Both the position numbers and the translations under genes were made by a program. A stretch of DNA of 5,210 nt from Dehalococcoidia bacterium (lineage in GTDB: Bacteria; Chloroflexota; Dehalococcoidia; GIF9; AB-539-J10): positions 1 to 5,210 of the forward strand of contig DAOVDO010000084.1 in the NCBI GenBank assembly GCA_030669525.1, given 5' to 3'. Positions 1 to 5,210 of the stretch are shown piece after piece (within the stretch, counting starts at the first letter, position 1; each line of letters opens with the position of its first letter). Under the pieces are notes generated by a model. That model searched no databases and had not been told where the DNA came from. It saw only the letters and a program-made list of their open reading frames with translations.

Positions 1-543
1 GTAAGCCCAGAGGAATATCGCCCTTATCAACCTGAAGCAAACCTGGTGCCGCCTATGGCTGTGGCAGGAGAAGGATACCGCTTTCATGTTACTGGCCTGA
101 CACATGATGAAAGGGGATATCCTGTAATGTCCGTTGAGGTACAGGATCGCCTGGTACGAAGGCTAGTAGACAAGATACGAGTCAATAGAGGCGATATAAT
201 AAGGTATAGAGAAGTTGAAATTGAGGATGCTGACATCATCGTCTGTGCCTATGGAATTACTGCACGCATTTCCCAGATGGCAGTAAAGATGGCAAGGGAT
301 GAGGGAATCCAGGCAGGGCTGATACAATTAGTAACAATATGGCCCTTTGCCGAAGAGAGGATACGAGAGCTATCGTTGCAAGCTAGGGCATTCATAGTGC
401 CCGAAATAAACTATGGGCAAATCGTACTGGAGGTGGAAAGGTGTGCCGGAGATAGAGCCAGGACAGTACTTGTGCCTCACATGGGTGGGAGTGTACATTC
501 TCCCCAGACCATACTTGAAGCGATACGAGAGGCGTCACGATGA
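1..543 (+). CDS. korA: 2-oxoacid:ferredoxin oxidoreductase, alpha subunit (KorA-like), C-terminal part, 5' truncated
   Basis: The frame is open from the first base and ends at TGA 541-543, giving 180 residues; family members are roughly 370 residues or more, so about half is missing upstream. The visible part matches the C-terminal half of KorA/VorB-type alpha subunits: GEGYRFHVTGLTHDERGYP at residues 23-41, the strand and loop VCAYG at 81-85, VTIWPF at 111-116 and PEINYGQ at 134-140 are all family signatures. The family couples oxidative decarboxylation of a 2-oxoacid (2-oxoglutarate or a related acid) to CoA acylation and ferredoxin reduction in the cytoplasm. The substrate-determining N-terminal domain is outside the window, so the symbol is by family only. 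The GTG at 46 and ATG at 55 lie inside the conserved region and are not starts. The stop overlaps the next gene's start by four bases, implying coupled translation. Confidence 0.93.
   Translation, partial: VSPEEYRPYQPEANLVPPMAVAGEGYRFHVTGLTHDERGYPVMSVEVQDRLVRRLVDKIRVNRGDIIRYREVEIEDADIIVCAYGITARISQMAVKMARDEGIQAGLIQLVTIWPFAEERIRELSLQARAFIVPEINYGQIVLEVERCAGDRARTVLVPHMGGSVHSPQTILEAIREASR
527..532 (+). promoter_or_regulatory. Ribosome binding site for the beta subunit gene
   Basis: GAGAGG lies inside the end of the alpha gene, seven bases before the ATG at 540. It supports that start over the in-frame ATG at 552, which has no comparable purine-rich motif at proper spacing. Confidence 0.6.
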
Positions 544-1388
544 CTAACGACATGAATAAGGAAATATTTTCAATTGATAAATACCTGAGACAAGACCGGA
601 TGCCTCATATCTGGTGCCCTGGCTGTGGAATCGGTCCGATTGCCAATTGTTTTCTTAGAGCTATTGACCGTAGTAATATAGACCCCGATAGAATAGCACT
701 AGTTTCTGGAATAGGTTGCACAGGAAGGGTAGCCGGCTATATTAAACTGGATTCTTTTCACACAACTCATGGCCGCGCCATCCCATTCGCTACTGGCTTA
801 AAACTGGCAAATGATGATTTAAATGTGGTGGTATTCTCTGGAGATGGAGATCTAGCAGCCATAGGAGGTAACCATCTGATACATGCTGCGCGTCGCAATA
901 TCGATATGACAGTAATATGTGTAAACAATTTTAATTATGGGATGACCGGTGGGCAGGTAGGACCAACCACCCCTTTTGAAGCGCGTACTACTACCAGTCG
1001 CTACGGTTGTTCCGAATATCCTTTCAATCTGCCCTATCTATTATCGGCAAGTGGTTCGTGCTACGTGGTACGGTGGACTGTGCTACATCTACGTCAACTG
1101 GAGAAAACTATCGCTGAGGCTATGATTAAACCTGGTTTTTGCTTTATAGAGGTGATCAGCCCCTGTCCTCCAATATTTGGCCGTATGAACAAGAGGCCGC
1201 AGGGGTTGGACTCAATGCATTACTATCAAGAAAAAAGTATCATACGAAATGGTGCGGATCCTAAAGATGCGGGTATAGAATTAGGCGGTCCTATTATGGT
1301 TGGAAAGTTCGTGGATAGGGAATGCCCAACACTCAGGGATCATCTACTTCAGGTATGTGACAAAGCAAAGGGAAAGTCTAAAACGTAA
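540..1388 (+). CDS. korB: 2-oxoacid:ferredoxin oxidoreductase, beta subunit (KorB-like, TPP and [4Fe-4S] binding)
   Basis: This 282-residue protein has normal length for KorB. It carries the thiamine pyrophosphate site and the proximal [4Fe-4S] cluster of the enzyme. Visible motifs: WCPGCG (residues 25-30), SGIGCTGR (56-63), FHTTHGRA (73-80), the TPP/Mg signature GDGD (101-104) followed by NN at 129-130 and NYGMTGGQ (132-139), and SPCPPIFGR (207-215). From family knowledge the cluster ligands are expected to be C26, C29, C60 and C209, all present, so the subunit looks functional. It shares an ATGA overlap with the alpha gene and is followed by the gamma gene after 54 bases. Several further cysteines (C37, C157, C174, C201) have no role I can assign. 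Substrate (2-oxoglutarate versus branched-chain or other 2-oxoacids) cannot be decided from this subunit by eye. Confidence 0.95.
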   Translation: MTNDMNKEIFSIDKYLRQDRMPHIWCPGCGIGPIANCFLRAIDRSNIDPDRIALVSGIGCTGRVAGYIKLDSFHTTHGRAIPFATGLKLANDDLNVVVFSGDGDLAAIGGNHLIHAARRNIDMTVICVNNFNYGMTGGQVGPTTPFEARTTTSRYGCSEYPFNLPYLLSASGSCYVVRWTVLHLRQLEKTIAEAMIKPGFCFIEVISPCPPIFGRMNKRPQGLDSMHYYQEKSIIRNGADPKDAGIELGGPIMVGKFVDRECPTLRDHLLQVCDKAKGKSKT

Positions 1389-1408
1389 CTGTATAAGAGG
1401 TAGTCCAA

Positions 1409-1436
1409 ATTCCTCAGTTAGCTGGCATGGAGGAAT
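1409..1436 (+). promoter_or_regulatory. Intergenic inverted repeat covering the gamma-subunit ribosome binding site
   Basis: The 54-base gap between the beta and gamma genes contains a perfect 7-base inverted repeat, ATTCCTC at 1409-1415 and GAGGAAT at 1430-1436, with a 14-base loop. The right arm overlaps four of the five bases of the Shine-Dalgarno sequence GGAGG at 1429-1433, which sits nine bases before the ATG at 1443. A hairpin here could partly hide the ribosome binding site until ribosomes finishing the beta gene open it. The stem has only three G-C pairs and a sizeable loop, so it would be weak and may be chance. There is no T-run, so it is not a terminator. Confidence 0.35.
1429..1433 (+). 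promoter_or_regulatory. Strong ribosome binding site for the gamma subunit gene
   Basis: GGAGG is a near-perfect Shine-Dalgarno core nine bases upstream of the ATG at 1443. It fixes that start and indicates independent initiation after the 54-base gap. Confidence 0.75.
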
Positions 1437-1442
1437 AAGTTA

Positions 1443-1991
1443 ATGAGCAGAAAAGAAATTAGAATAGCTGGATTTGGTGGCCAGGGCATTGTACTGTCTG
1501 GTTACATAATAGGCAAGGCTGCTTCGATATATGATAAGGGTTTTTCCACACTTACACAAAGTTATGGGCCCGAGTCTCGTGGCGGCTCCTGCCGTGCTGA
1601 AGTGATAATTAGCGATGTCCCTGTAGATTATCCCTACATGGTTAACCCACAGGTGCAAGTTATATTGTCACAGGAGGCTTATGCTATATATGGACAAGGA
1701 GCACCGTCGAACTCTTTGATAATAATAGATTCGGGTCTGGTTAAAATCGATTCATCCCATAATCCTTCACCTCTTTCCATCCCTGCCAGTCGCATGGCAC
1801 AGGATATAGGGCGTTTGATAGTGGCTAACATTGTCATGCTGGGATTCCTTGCAGCAAATAGCGATATAGTATCCCGGGAAGCTTTGAGGAAATCCATTCT
1901 GGACTCCATACCACAAGGTACGGAAAACCTAAATATGGAAGCCTTCGAGCTGGGTTATAAATATGGTGTTGAGCATGGCAGTCAAGCCTGA
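1443..1991 (+). CDS. korC: 2-oxoacid:ferredoxin oxidoreductase, gamma subunit (KorC-like)
   Basis: This 182-residue protein has the usual length of the stand-alone gamma subunit. It contains the family's opening motif GFGGQG (residues 10-15), TQSYGPESRGG (38-48) and the later ANIVMLG (128-134). The gamma domain completes the CoA-binding side of the enzyme and packs against alpha and beta. The start at 1443 is set by GGAGG nine bases upstream and by the position of GFGGQG close to the N terminus. The last 17 bases are shared with the start of the next gene in another frame, suggesting that the two are co-translated. No ferredoxin-like delta subunit is visible downstream; if there is one it lies upstream of the alpha gene, or its role is taken by a separate ferredoxin or by the Fe-S-rich protein that follows. 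Confidence 0.94.
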   Translation: MSRKEIRIAGFGGQGIVLSGYIIGKAASIYDKGFSTLTQSYGPESRGGSCRAEVIISDVPVDYPYMVNPQVQVILSQEAYAIYGQGAPSNSLIIIDSGLVKIDSSHNPSPLSIPASRMAQDIGRLIVANIVMLGFLAANSDIVSREALRKSILDSIPQGTENLNMEAFELGYKYGVEHGSQA

Positions 1992-4900
1992 TAACGGGTT
2001 ATCTGGGTGTGCTGCTATCATTGGCAATAGTATTGCTGCAATACAGGCGGCGCTTACTTTAGCCAATATGGGGGTTGCAGTTCAGTTGGTTACAAGTTCC
2101 GCGACACTGGACTGTGATGGATTTGATAGTGTTGCATTAGAAAAATCTTCCCATAATCAGCATTTAGTATGGCCTCTTCTACTGAGGACATCAGTTCATC
2201 CTTTAGTAACTTTGCATACCAATGCCAAAGTTGAATCTATAGAAGGTGAGAAAGGTGATTTTAAGTTACGAATAGTACATTATCCCCGTTATATACGTGA
2301 GGACCTGTGTACTAGCTGTGGCCGCTGTCAAGTTGAATGCCCGGTAAAAGTAACCTCGTTTTCAAGAGGTCGAAAGGCAACGCATAGTGCTATACATGCC
2401 CCGCTTATTGATGTCAGGTCTGTTCCATCAGCTTATGTCATAGACAAGAATGGATTTGCTCCATGCCATGTGGAATGCCCCCTTGGAATTAACGTTCAGG
2501 GATTTGTTTCACTACTAGCGAACGGAAAGATTGATATAGCGCTGGCGCTGATTAATGAAGCAGCTCCATTGAATGGCATATTGGGTCGTGTTTGCAATCA
2601 TCCCTGTGAAAATAGCTGCAATAGAGCAAAAGTTGATAGCCCTGTCTCTATAAGGGCGCTTCATCGCTACGCTGCGGACAATGCTTCGGGTGGCATCAAA
2701 TACACACGAAAATTTCCCGCCAAGTCTCGGGAGGGGAAGATAGCTATAGTAGGTAGTGGTCCCGCAGGACTAGCCGCTGCCTGGGAGCTTACCAGACTGG
2801 GCTACTCACCGACTGTGTTTGAATCTCATGGTGTCATCGGTGGAATGCTGGCGACAGGCATTCCACGTTTTAGACTTCCAAAGGAAGTAAGGGAGCGTGA
2901 AATCGAAGCTCTCAAAGACCTGGGCGTTGACATAAGGACAGGGATAACCGTGGGGCGTGACGTGACCTTTGTCTACCTCAAAGAACGCGGCTATCGAGCA
3001 TTTTTCCTAGCTATAGGTGCCCAGCTGAATAATAAACTTGACATACCAGGTGAGGGACTTGATGGAGTGGTGGATTGCATGTCTCTTCTGCTGAGCTTGA
3101 ACCTGAAGGTTGATACTTTCGTAGGACAAAAAGTGGTAGTTATTGGTGGTGGCAATGCTGCAGTCGACGCTGCACGTAGTGCTTTTCGATCAGGAGCTAA
3201 AGAAGTCACCATCTTATATCGCCGTAACAGGACCGAGATGCCAGCCAATGCTGAGGAGGTGGAGGAAGGAATTCAGGAAGGGATAAAGATAGAATATAAC
3301 ACCATACCGGTGGAAATTCTGGGAGATGGAGGAAGGGTTGCTGGAATACAATGTCGGCGAACAAGGCTGACTGAGGAGATTATGGCGGATGGTAGACATG
3401 GAGTCGAAACGATACCTGAAACGGACTTTGTGGTGGAGGTCGACCATGTAGTTGTGGCTGTAGGGCAGTCGCCTAACGCTTCGCAATTAATTATGGGTAA
3501 TCTGGAAACCAAAGGAGATACAGGTATCATACAGGTAAATCCACTGACGCTTGAAACCAGTATTCCTGGAGTTTTTGCTGGCGGTGATTGCATTAGTGGT
3601 CCCAACAATGTCGTAGAAGCTATGGCCGCGGGGCTAAGGGCTGCGGAGTCAATAGATAGGTATATTAGGGGGAAGGATCTTGAGGCAGAACGTTATCTCA
3701 AGAAGCCACAGGTAGCTGAGGTCGACATTGATAAAATTGAGGTGTCTCCTTATGAAAGAGCGCGTATGCCAGTTATTCGGCTTGGAAAGAGACTCAATAG
3801 CTTTGAGGAAACAACCACTGGCTTATCGGACGATACAGCGCAAAGAGAAGCACAGCGTTGCCTCAATTGTGCTTTATGTAGCCAGTGTATGGAGTGTACC
3901 AGGGTATGCGAACTGAATGCAGTATACCATGATGAAAGTGTCAGCCAGTTCGAATTGGCAGCACAGTTAATACTCAAATTTCCTACTGGCGATTTAGAGA
4001 GCAGTACTCTGGCAAACAATCATGACATGGAAGCTTTGGTAGAGGGTATTCATGTAATTACTCCGAGCAGTAATGGAGACCTGGATGGGCAAATTATGAA
4101 GGCAATGGCGGTGGCTTTAGAGACTGCTATTGAGATCATACCAAAGGAAGAGGAGAAAGCTGTGGAGGAAATCCAATCACAGGATTTGACAGAACCTGAA
4201 GCGGATTTGGAAAATGTCTGTTTAAACCTGGACAAATCTGGATATGAAAACAAGCGGTTGGGCGTGTTTTTATGTAACTGCGGCAGTAGCATCAGCTCGA
4301 TTCTAGATTTTAGGACAATATCCAGGAGGCTGTTTGAGATTTCCGGGGTAACTTGTATTCGGGAGATAGCTCAGGCTTGCACTGAAGCTGGAGCCAGGGA
4401 GATAGCCGAACAGGTGGTTGAAAGGCAATTGGACCATGTAGTACTCGCAGCTTGCAGGTGCTGTAACCTGGAGCAGGTTTGCTACAGCTGTACTGATAGA
4501 CGAGTACTGTGCCAGAAGTATTTGAATAAGTATCTTATCTTGCCACATAACACTGTTTTGGAATTTGTTAACATTCGTGAACAGTGTGCCTGGGCACATA
4601 GAGATGACCCTCAGGGCGCCACGCGTAAAGCGGTACAGATAATCTCATCGGGTATTGCTCGTGCTAAGCTTATTAAGCCGGTAGCTCCTCTGGAAAGGTC
4701 GATTCTACCTGGTGCTCTAATTATTGGAGGGGAAACTACTGGTATGTCAGCAGCAAGAGCACTGGCATCTCTGGGATTTCAGGTTGAGCTTTTATCTAGA
4801 GGAAAGTGTGGGAATGACGAGGATAAACCCAGCGAGATAGCCCAATCTACGGCTGGTATGGCTGGATGGGAAGGAGTGACGGTTAAACCCTGGCCTGAGA

Positions 4901-5210
4901 CAATAGAACTCTGTGGCACAGCAGGGAATTATGAAGCTGTTTTGAAATATGGCTCTCAAGTCGACCATATTGAGGCTGGTGTGGTACTGGTGGATATACA
5001 AGAGCTAAATGAACAGCCAGGCTCTATGATCAGCACAACACCCAGCGGCGGGTTACTGGGCAGGATCATATCACGAAAATGCAGTTCAGGTCGTATTACC
5101 GATATGGCTGACGATTATCTGCGTGAGGTTACCATCGGAGATTTGTCTGGTGTGTTTCTGATACCTCCTGATGGCTCTAAATCATCGCAGGAACAGGTAT
5201 TTCGCGGGCT
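1975..5210 (+). CDS. Giant HdrA/GltD-type fusion: multidomain iron-sulfur flavoprotein oxidoreductase, 3' truncated
   Basis: An uninterrupted frame of 1078 codons plus two bases, still open at the window edge. Domains in order: degenerate HdrA Rossmann segment (about residues 13-40), TLDC and HdrA strands (44-110), [4Fe-4S] motif C112/C115/C118/C122, GltD-type N-terminal Cys domain (C164, C168, C207, C211, C215), FAD site GSGPAG (260-265), NAD(P) site GGGNAAVDAA (391-400) with YRR at 415-417, FAD-closing GVFAGGDC (532-539), six-Cys motif C629-C645, acidic linker (about 716-746), then a second HdrA-like module from about 761 with CNCG (767-770), a Cys-rich insert and NIREQC (866-871). The likely role is cytoplasmic electron transfer between ferredoxin-level Fe-S carriers and NADP(H), coupled to the Kor enzyme; this is inferred from domains and operon position. 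ATG 1975 is chosen as the closest ATG to the domain; ATG 1963 (four residues longer) is equally in frame after the stop at 1930-1932, and neither has a good Shine-Dalgarno, so translation probably depends on coupling with korC. Confidence 0.9.
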   Translation, partial: MAVKPDNGLSGCAAIIGNSIAAIQAALTLANMGVAVQLVTSSATLDCDGFDSVALEKSSHNQHLVWPLLLRTSVHPLVTLHTNAKVESIEGEKGDFKLRIVHYPRYIREDLCTSCGRCQVECPVKVTSFSRGRKATHSAIHAPLIDVRSVPSAYVIDKNGFAPCHVECPLGINVQGFVSLLANGKIDIALALINEAAPLNGILGRVCNHPCENSCNRAKVDSPVSIRALHRYAADNASGGIKYTRKFPAKSREGKIAIVGSGPAGLAAAWELTRLGYSPTVFESHGVIGGMLATGIPRFRLPKEVREREIEALKDLGVDIRTGITVGRDVTFVYLKERGYRAFFLAIGAQLNNKLDIPGEGLDGVVDCMSLLLSLNLKVDTFVGQKVVVIGGGNAAVDAARSAFRSGAKEVTILYRRNRTEMPANAEEVEEGIQEGIKIEYNTIPVEILGDGGRVAGIQCRRTRLTEEIMADGRHGVETIPETDFVVEVDHVVVAVGQSPNASQLIMGNLETKGDTGIIQVNPLTLETSIPGVFAGGDCISGPNNVVEAMAAGLRAAESIDRYIRGKDLEAERYLKKPQVAEVDIDKIEVSPYERARMPVIRLGKRLNSFEETTTGLSDDTAQREAQRCLNCALCSQCMECTRVCELNAVYHDESVSQFELAAQLILKFPTGDLESSTLANNHDMEALVEGIHVITPSSNGDLDGQIMKAMAVALETAIEIIPKEEEKAVEEIQSQDLTEPEADLENVCLNLDKSGYENKRLGVFLCNCGSSISSILDFRTISRRLFEISGVTCIREIAQACTEAGAREIAEQVVERQLDHVVLAACRCCNLEQVCYSCTDRRVLCQKYLNKYLILPHNTVLEFVNIREQCAWAHRDDPQGATRKAVQIISSGIARAKLIKPVAPLERSILPGALIIGGETTGMSAARALASLGFQVELLSRGKCGNDEDKPSEIAQSTAGMAGWEGVTVKPWPETIELCGTAGNYEAVLKYGSQVDHIEAGVVLVDIQELNEQPGSMISTTPSGGLLGRIISRKCSSGRITDMADDYLREVTIGDLSGVFLIPPDGSKSSQEQVFRG
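2011..2340 (+). other. Domain: first HdrA-like module, N-terminal part, with degenerate FAD site and one [4Fe-4S] motif
   Basis: Residues 13-122 of the large protein. The segment AAIIGNSIAAIQAALTLA aligns by eye with the HdrA start VIGGGIAGLQAALDLA, but the glycine motif is G17-N-S-I-A-A22, so only the first glycine remains. The following strand ends in VTSS instead of the usual acidic residue, and the stretch that in HdrA carries the GG loop before TLDC is missing: V39 is followed almost directly by TLDC (44-47). The second cysteine usual a few residues after TLDC is also absent. PRYIREDLCTSCGRC (104-118) then matches HdrA well, and C112, C115, C118 and C122 form a normal single [4Fe-4S] motif. 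I read this as a domain that kept its Fe-S site and lost FAD binding. Confidence 0.7.
2461..3663 (+). other. Domain: nested GltD/NfnB-type NADPH oxidoreductase, apparently intact
   Basis: Residues 163-563 of the large protein. The N-terminal Cys domain has CHVECPLGINVQGF (164-177) and GRVCNHPCENSCNR (204-217), the Cys layout of the glutamate synthase small subunit, NfnB and dihydropyrimidine dehydrogenase. The FAD site is VGSGPAGLAA (259-268), followed by GGMLATGIPRFRLPKE (289-304). The pyridine nucleotide site is VVIGGGNAAVDAA (388-400), and YRRNRTEMPA (415-424) supplies two arginines where the family binds the 2'-phosphate, favouring NADPH over NADH. GVFAGGDCISGPNNVVEA (532-549) closes the FAD fold. 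All signatures expected for function are present. Known relatives pass electrons between NADPH and Fe-S clusters; NfnB does so by flavin-based bifurcation, but whether this copy bifurcates cannot be read from the sequence. Confidence 0.9.
3859..3909 (+). other. Domain: six-cysteine ferredoxin-like motif after the GltD module
   Basis: C629, C632, C635, C638, C641 and C645 are spaced C-x2-C-x2-C-x2-C-x2-C-x3-C, preceded by SPYERARMPV (591-600) and followed by ELNAV. This matches the second ferredoxin-like segment of HdrA-type proteins, where such a run binds at least one [4Fe-4S] cluster. Six cysteines in this layout leave two over for one cluster, so the exact ligands are not decided by eye. 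Confidence 0.7.
3910..4254 (+). other. Domain: remnant HdrA FAD-closing segment and acidic linker
   Basis: Residues 646-760 carry no clear functional motif. FELAAQLILKFPTGD (659-673) sits where HdrA has its VVVATG strand. GIHVITPSSNGDLDGQIMKA (691-710) sits where HdrA has the GVFLAG closing motif of the FAD domain, but the glycines that touch the flavin are gone. Residues 716-746 are rich in Glu and probably a flexible linker before the second HdrA-like module. The assignment rests on position and weak pattern, so confidence is moderate. Confidence 0.45.
4255..5210 (+). other. Domain: second HdrA-like module with Cys-rich insert and degenerate Rossmann motif
   Basis: Residues 761-1078. RLGVFLCNCGSSI (761-773) matches the HdrA N-terminal start of type IGVFVCHCGTNI, C802 matches the later single Cys, and FVNIREQCAW (864-873) is the HdrA NIREQCSWVH signature, followed by DDPQGATRKA (877-886). 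At the usual AACSPRTHEP site this protein has AACRCCNLEQVCYSC (825-839) plus C846, a strong Cys enrichment. The Rossmann start is LIIGGETTGMSAA (915-927), where the middle glycine of GxGxxG is a glutamate, and the next strand ends in LLSRG rather than an acidic residue. The segment GVFLIPPDGSKSSQEQVFRG (1059-1078) looks like the closing end of the FAD domain; the protein continues past the window. Confidence 0.75.

Noticed and set aside
1389..1442. Transcription terminator between the beta and gamma genes
   Set aside because: The inverted repeat has few G-C pairs and no following T-run, and the gamma gene needs to be made with the beta gene.
1440..1909. Minus-strand open frames 1440-1658 and 1679-1909
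   Set aside because: They are antisense to the conserved gamma subunit and have no domain or ribosome binding site that supports them.
2991..3608. Overlapping open frames on the minus strand (2991-3248, 3214-3486, 3273-3608)
   Set aside because: They lie opposite the well-conserved GltD NADPH-binding part of the large gene, overlap each other in different frames, and show no recognisable domain. They are shadows.
3728..5001. Other short open frames: 3728-3916 (+) and 3750-4019, 4050-4292, 4303-4599, 4792-5001 (-)
   Set aside because: All lie within the frame of the large protein, where Cys motifs and HdrA signatures are visible in the frame starting at 1975. Their own translations look random.
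1975..5210. The large gene as a pseudogene or decayed HdrA
   Set aside because: Both FAD motifs of the HdrA parts are degenerate, but the frame is uninterrupted for over 1000 codons and the Fe-S and GltD motifs are intact. This fits selected loss of specific sites, not general decay.
1..5210. Mobile element, CRISPR array, tRNA/rRNA, riboswitch or stop-codon recoding
   Set aside because: There are no direct-repeat arrays, terminal inverted repeats or RNA-gene-like stretches. Coding frames account for nearly every base, and no in-frame stop needs recoding.

Overview
The window is a tightly packed, single-direction (+ strand) piece of an anaerobic redox operon, and essentially every base is coding. 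It contains the end of a 2-oxoacid:ferredoxin oxidoreductase alpha subunit, the complete beta (TPP-binding) and gamma subunits, and then one very large open frame. That frame starts at about 1975 and is still open at the last base, giving at least 1078 codons. Because it has no stop inside the window it is easily missed by a closed-ORF caller, yet it fills 62% of the window.

Layout: 1-543 korA-like C-terminal part (start lies upstream of the window); 540-1388 korB-like, overlapping by ATGA; a 54-base gap with a ribosome binding site and a small inverted repeat; 1443-1991 korC-like; 1975-5210 a multidomain iron-sulfur flavoprotein whose start overlaps the end of korC by 17 bases. No RNA gene, mobile element, CRISPR array, promoter or terminator was seen. 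The operon promoter and terminator must lie outside.

The large protein is the notable item. It reads as two HdrA-like (heterodisulfide reductase subunit A) modules in one chain, with a complete GltD/NfnB-type NADPH oxidoreductase nested inside the first. In order: a degenerate HdrA Rossmann segment, a [4Fe-4S] motif, a GltD-type N-terminal Cys domain, an intact FAD/NADPH oxidoreductase, a six-Cys ferredoxin-like motif, a remnant of an HdrA FAD-domain closing segment, an acidic linker, then a second HdrA-like module with a Cys-rich insert and a second degenerate Rossmann motif. Only the GltD-type flavin site looks intact.

How the genes may work together (inference): the Kor-type enzyme oxidatively decarboxylates a 2-oxoacid to an acyl-CoA, or runs in reverse, exchanging electrons with ferredoxin. 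The HdrA/GltD fusion, with several Fe-S sites and an NADPH-type flavin site, is a plausible ferredoxin/NADP(H) electron hub for it, possibly with a third partner encoded nearby.

Organism: the oxygen-sensitive enzyme types, Shine-Dalgarno spacing, moderate GC (not counted) and frequent ATA/AGG codons suggest an anaerobic bacterium (or less likely archaeon). An uncultured Dehalococcoidia-like Chloroflexota is my low-confidence guess from the style of the fusion protein; the sequence does not prove it.
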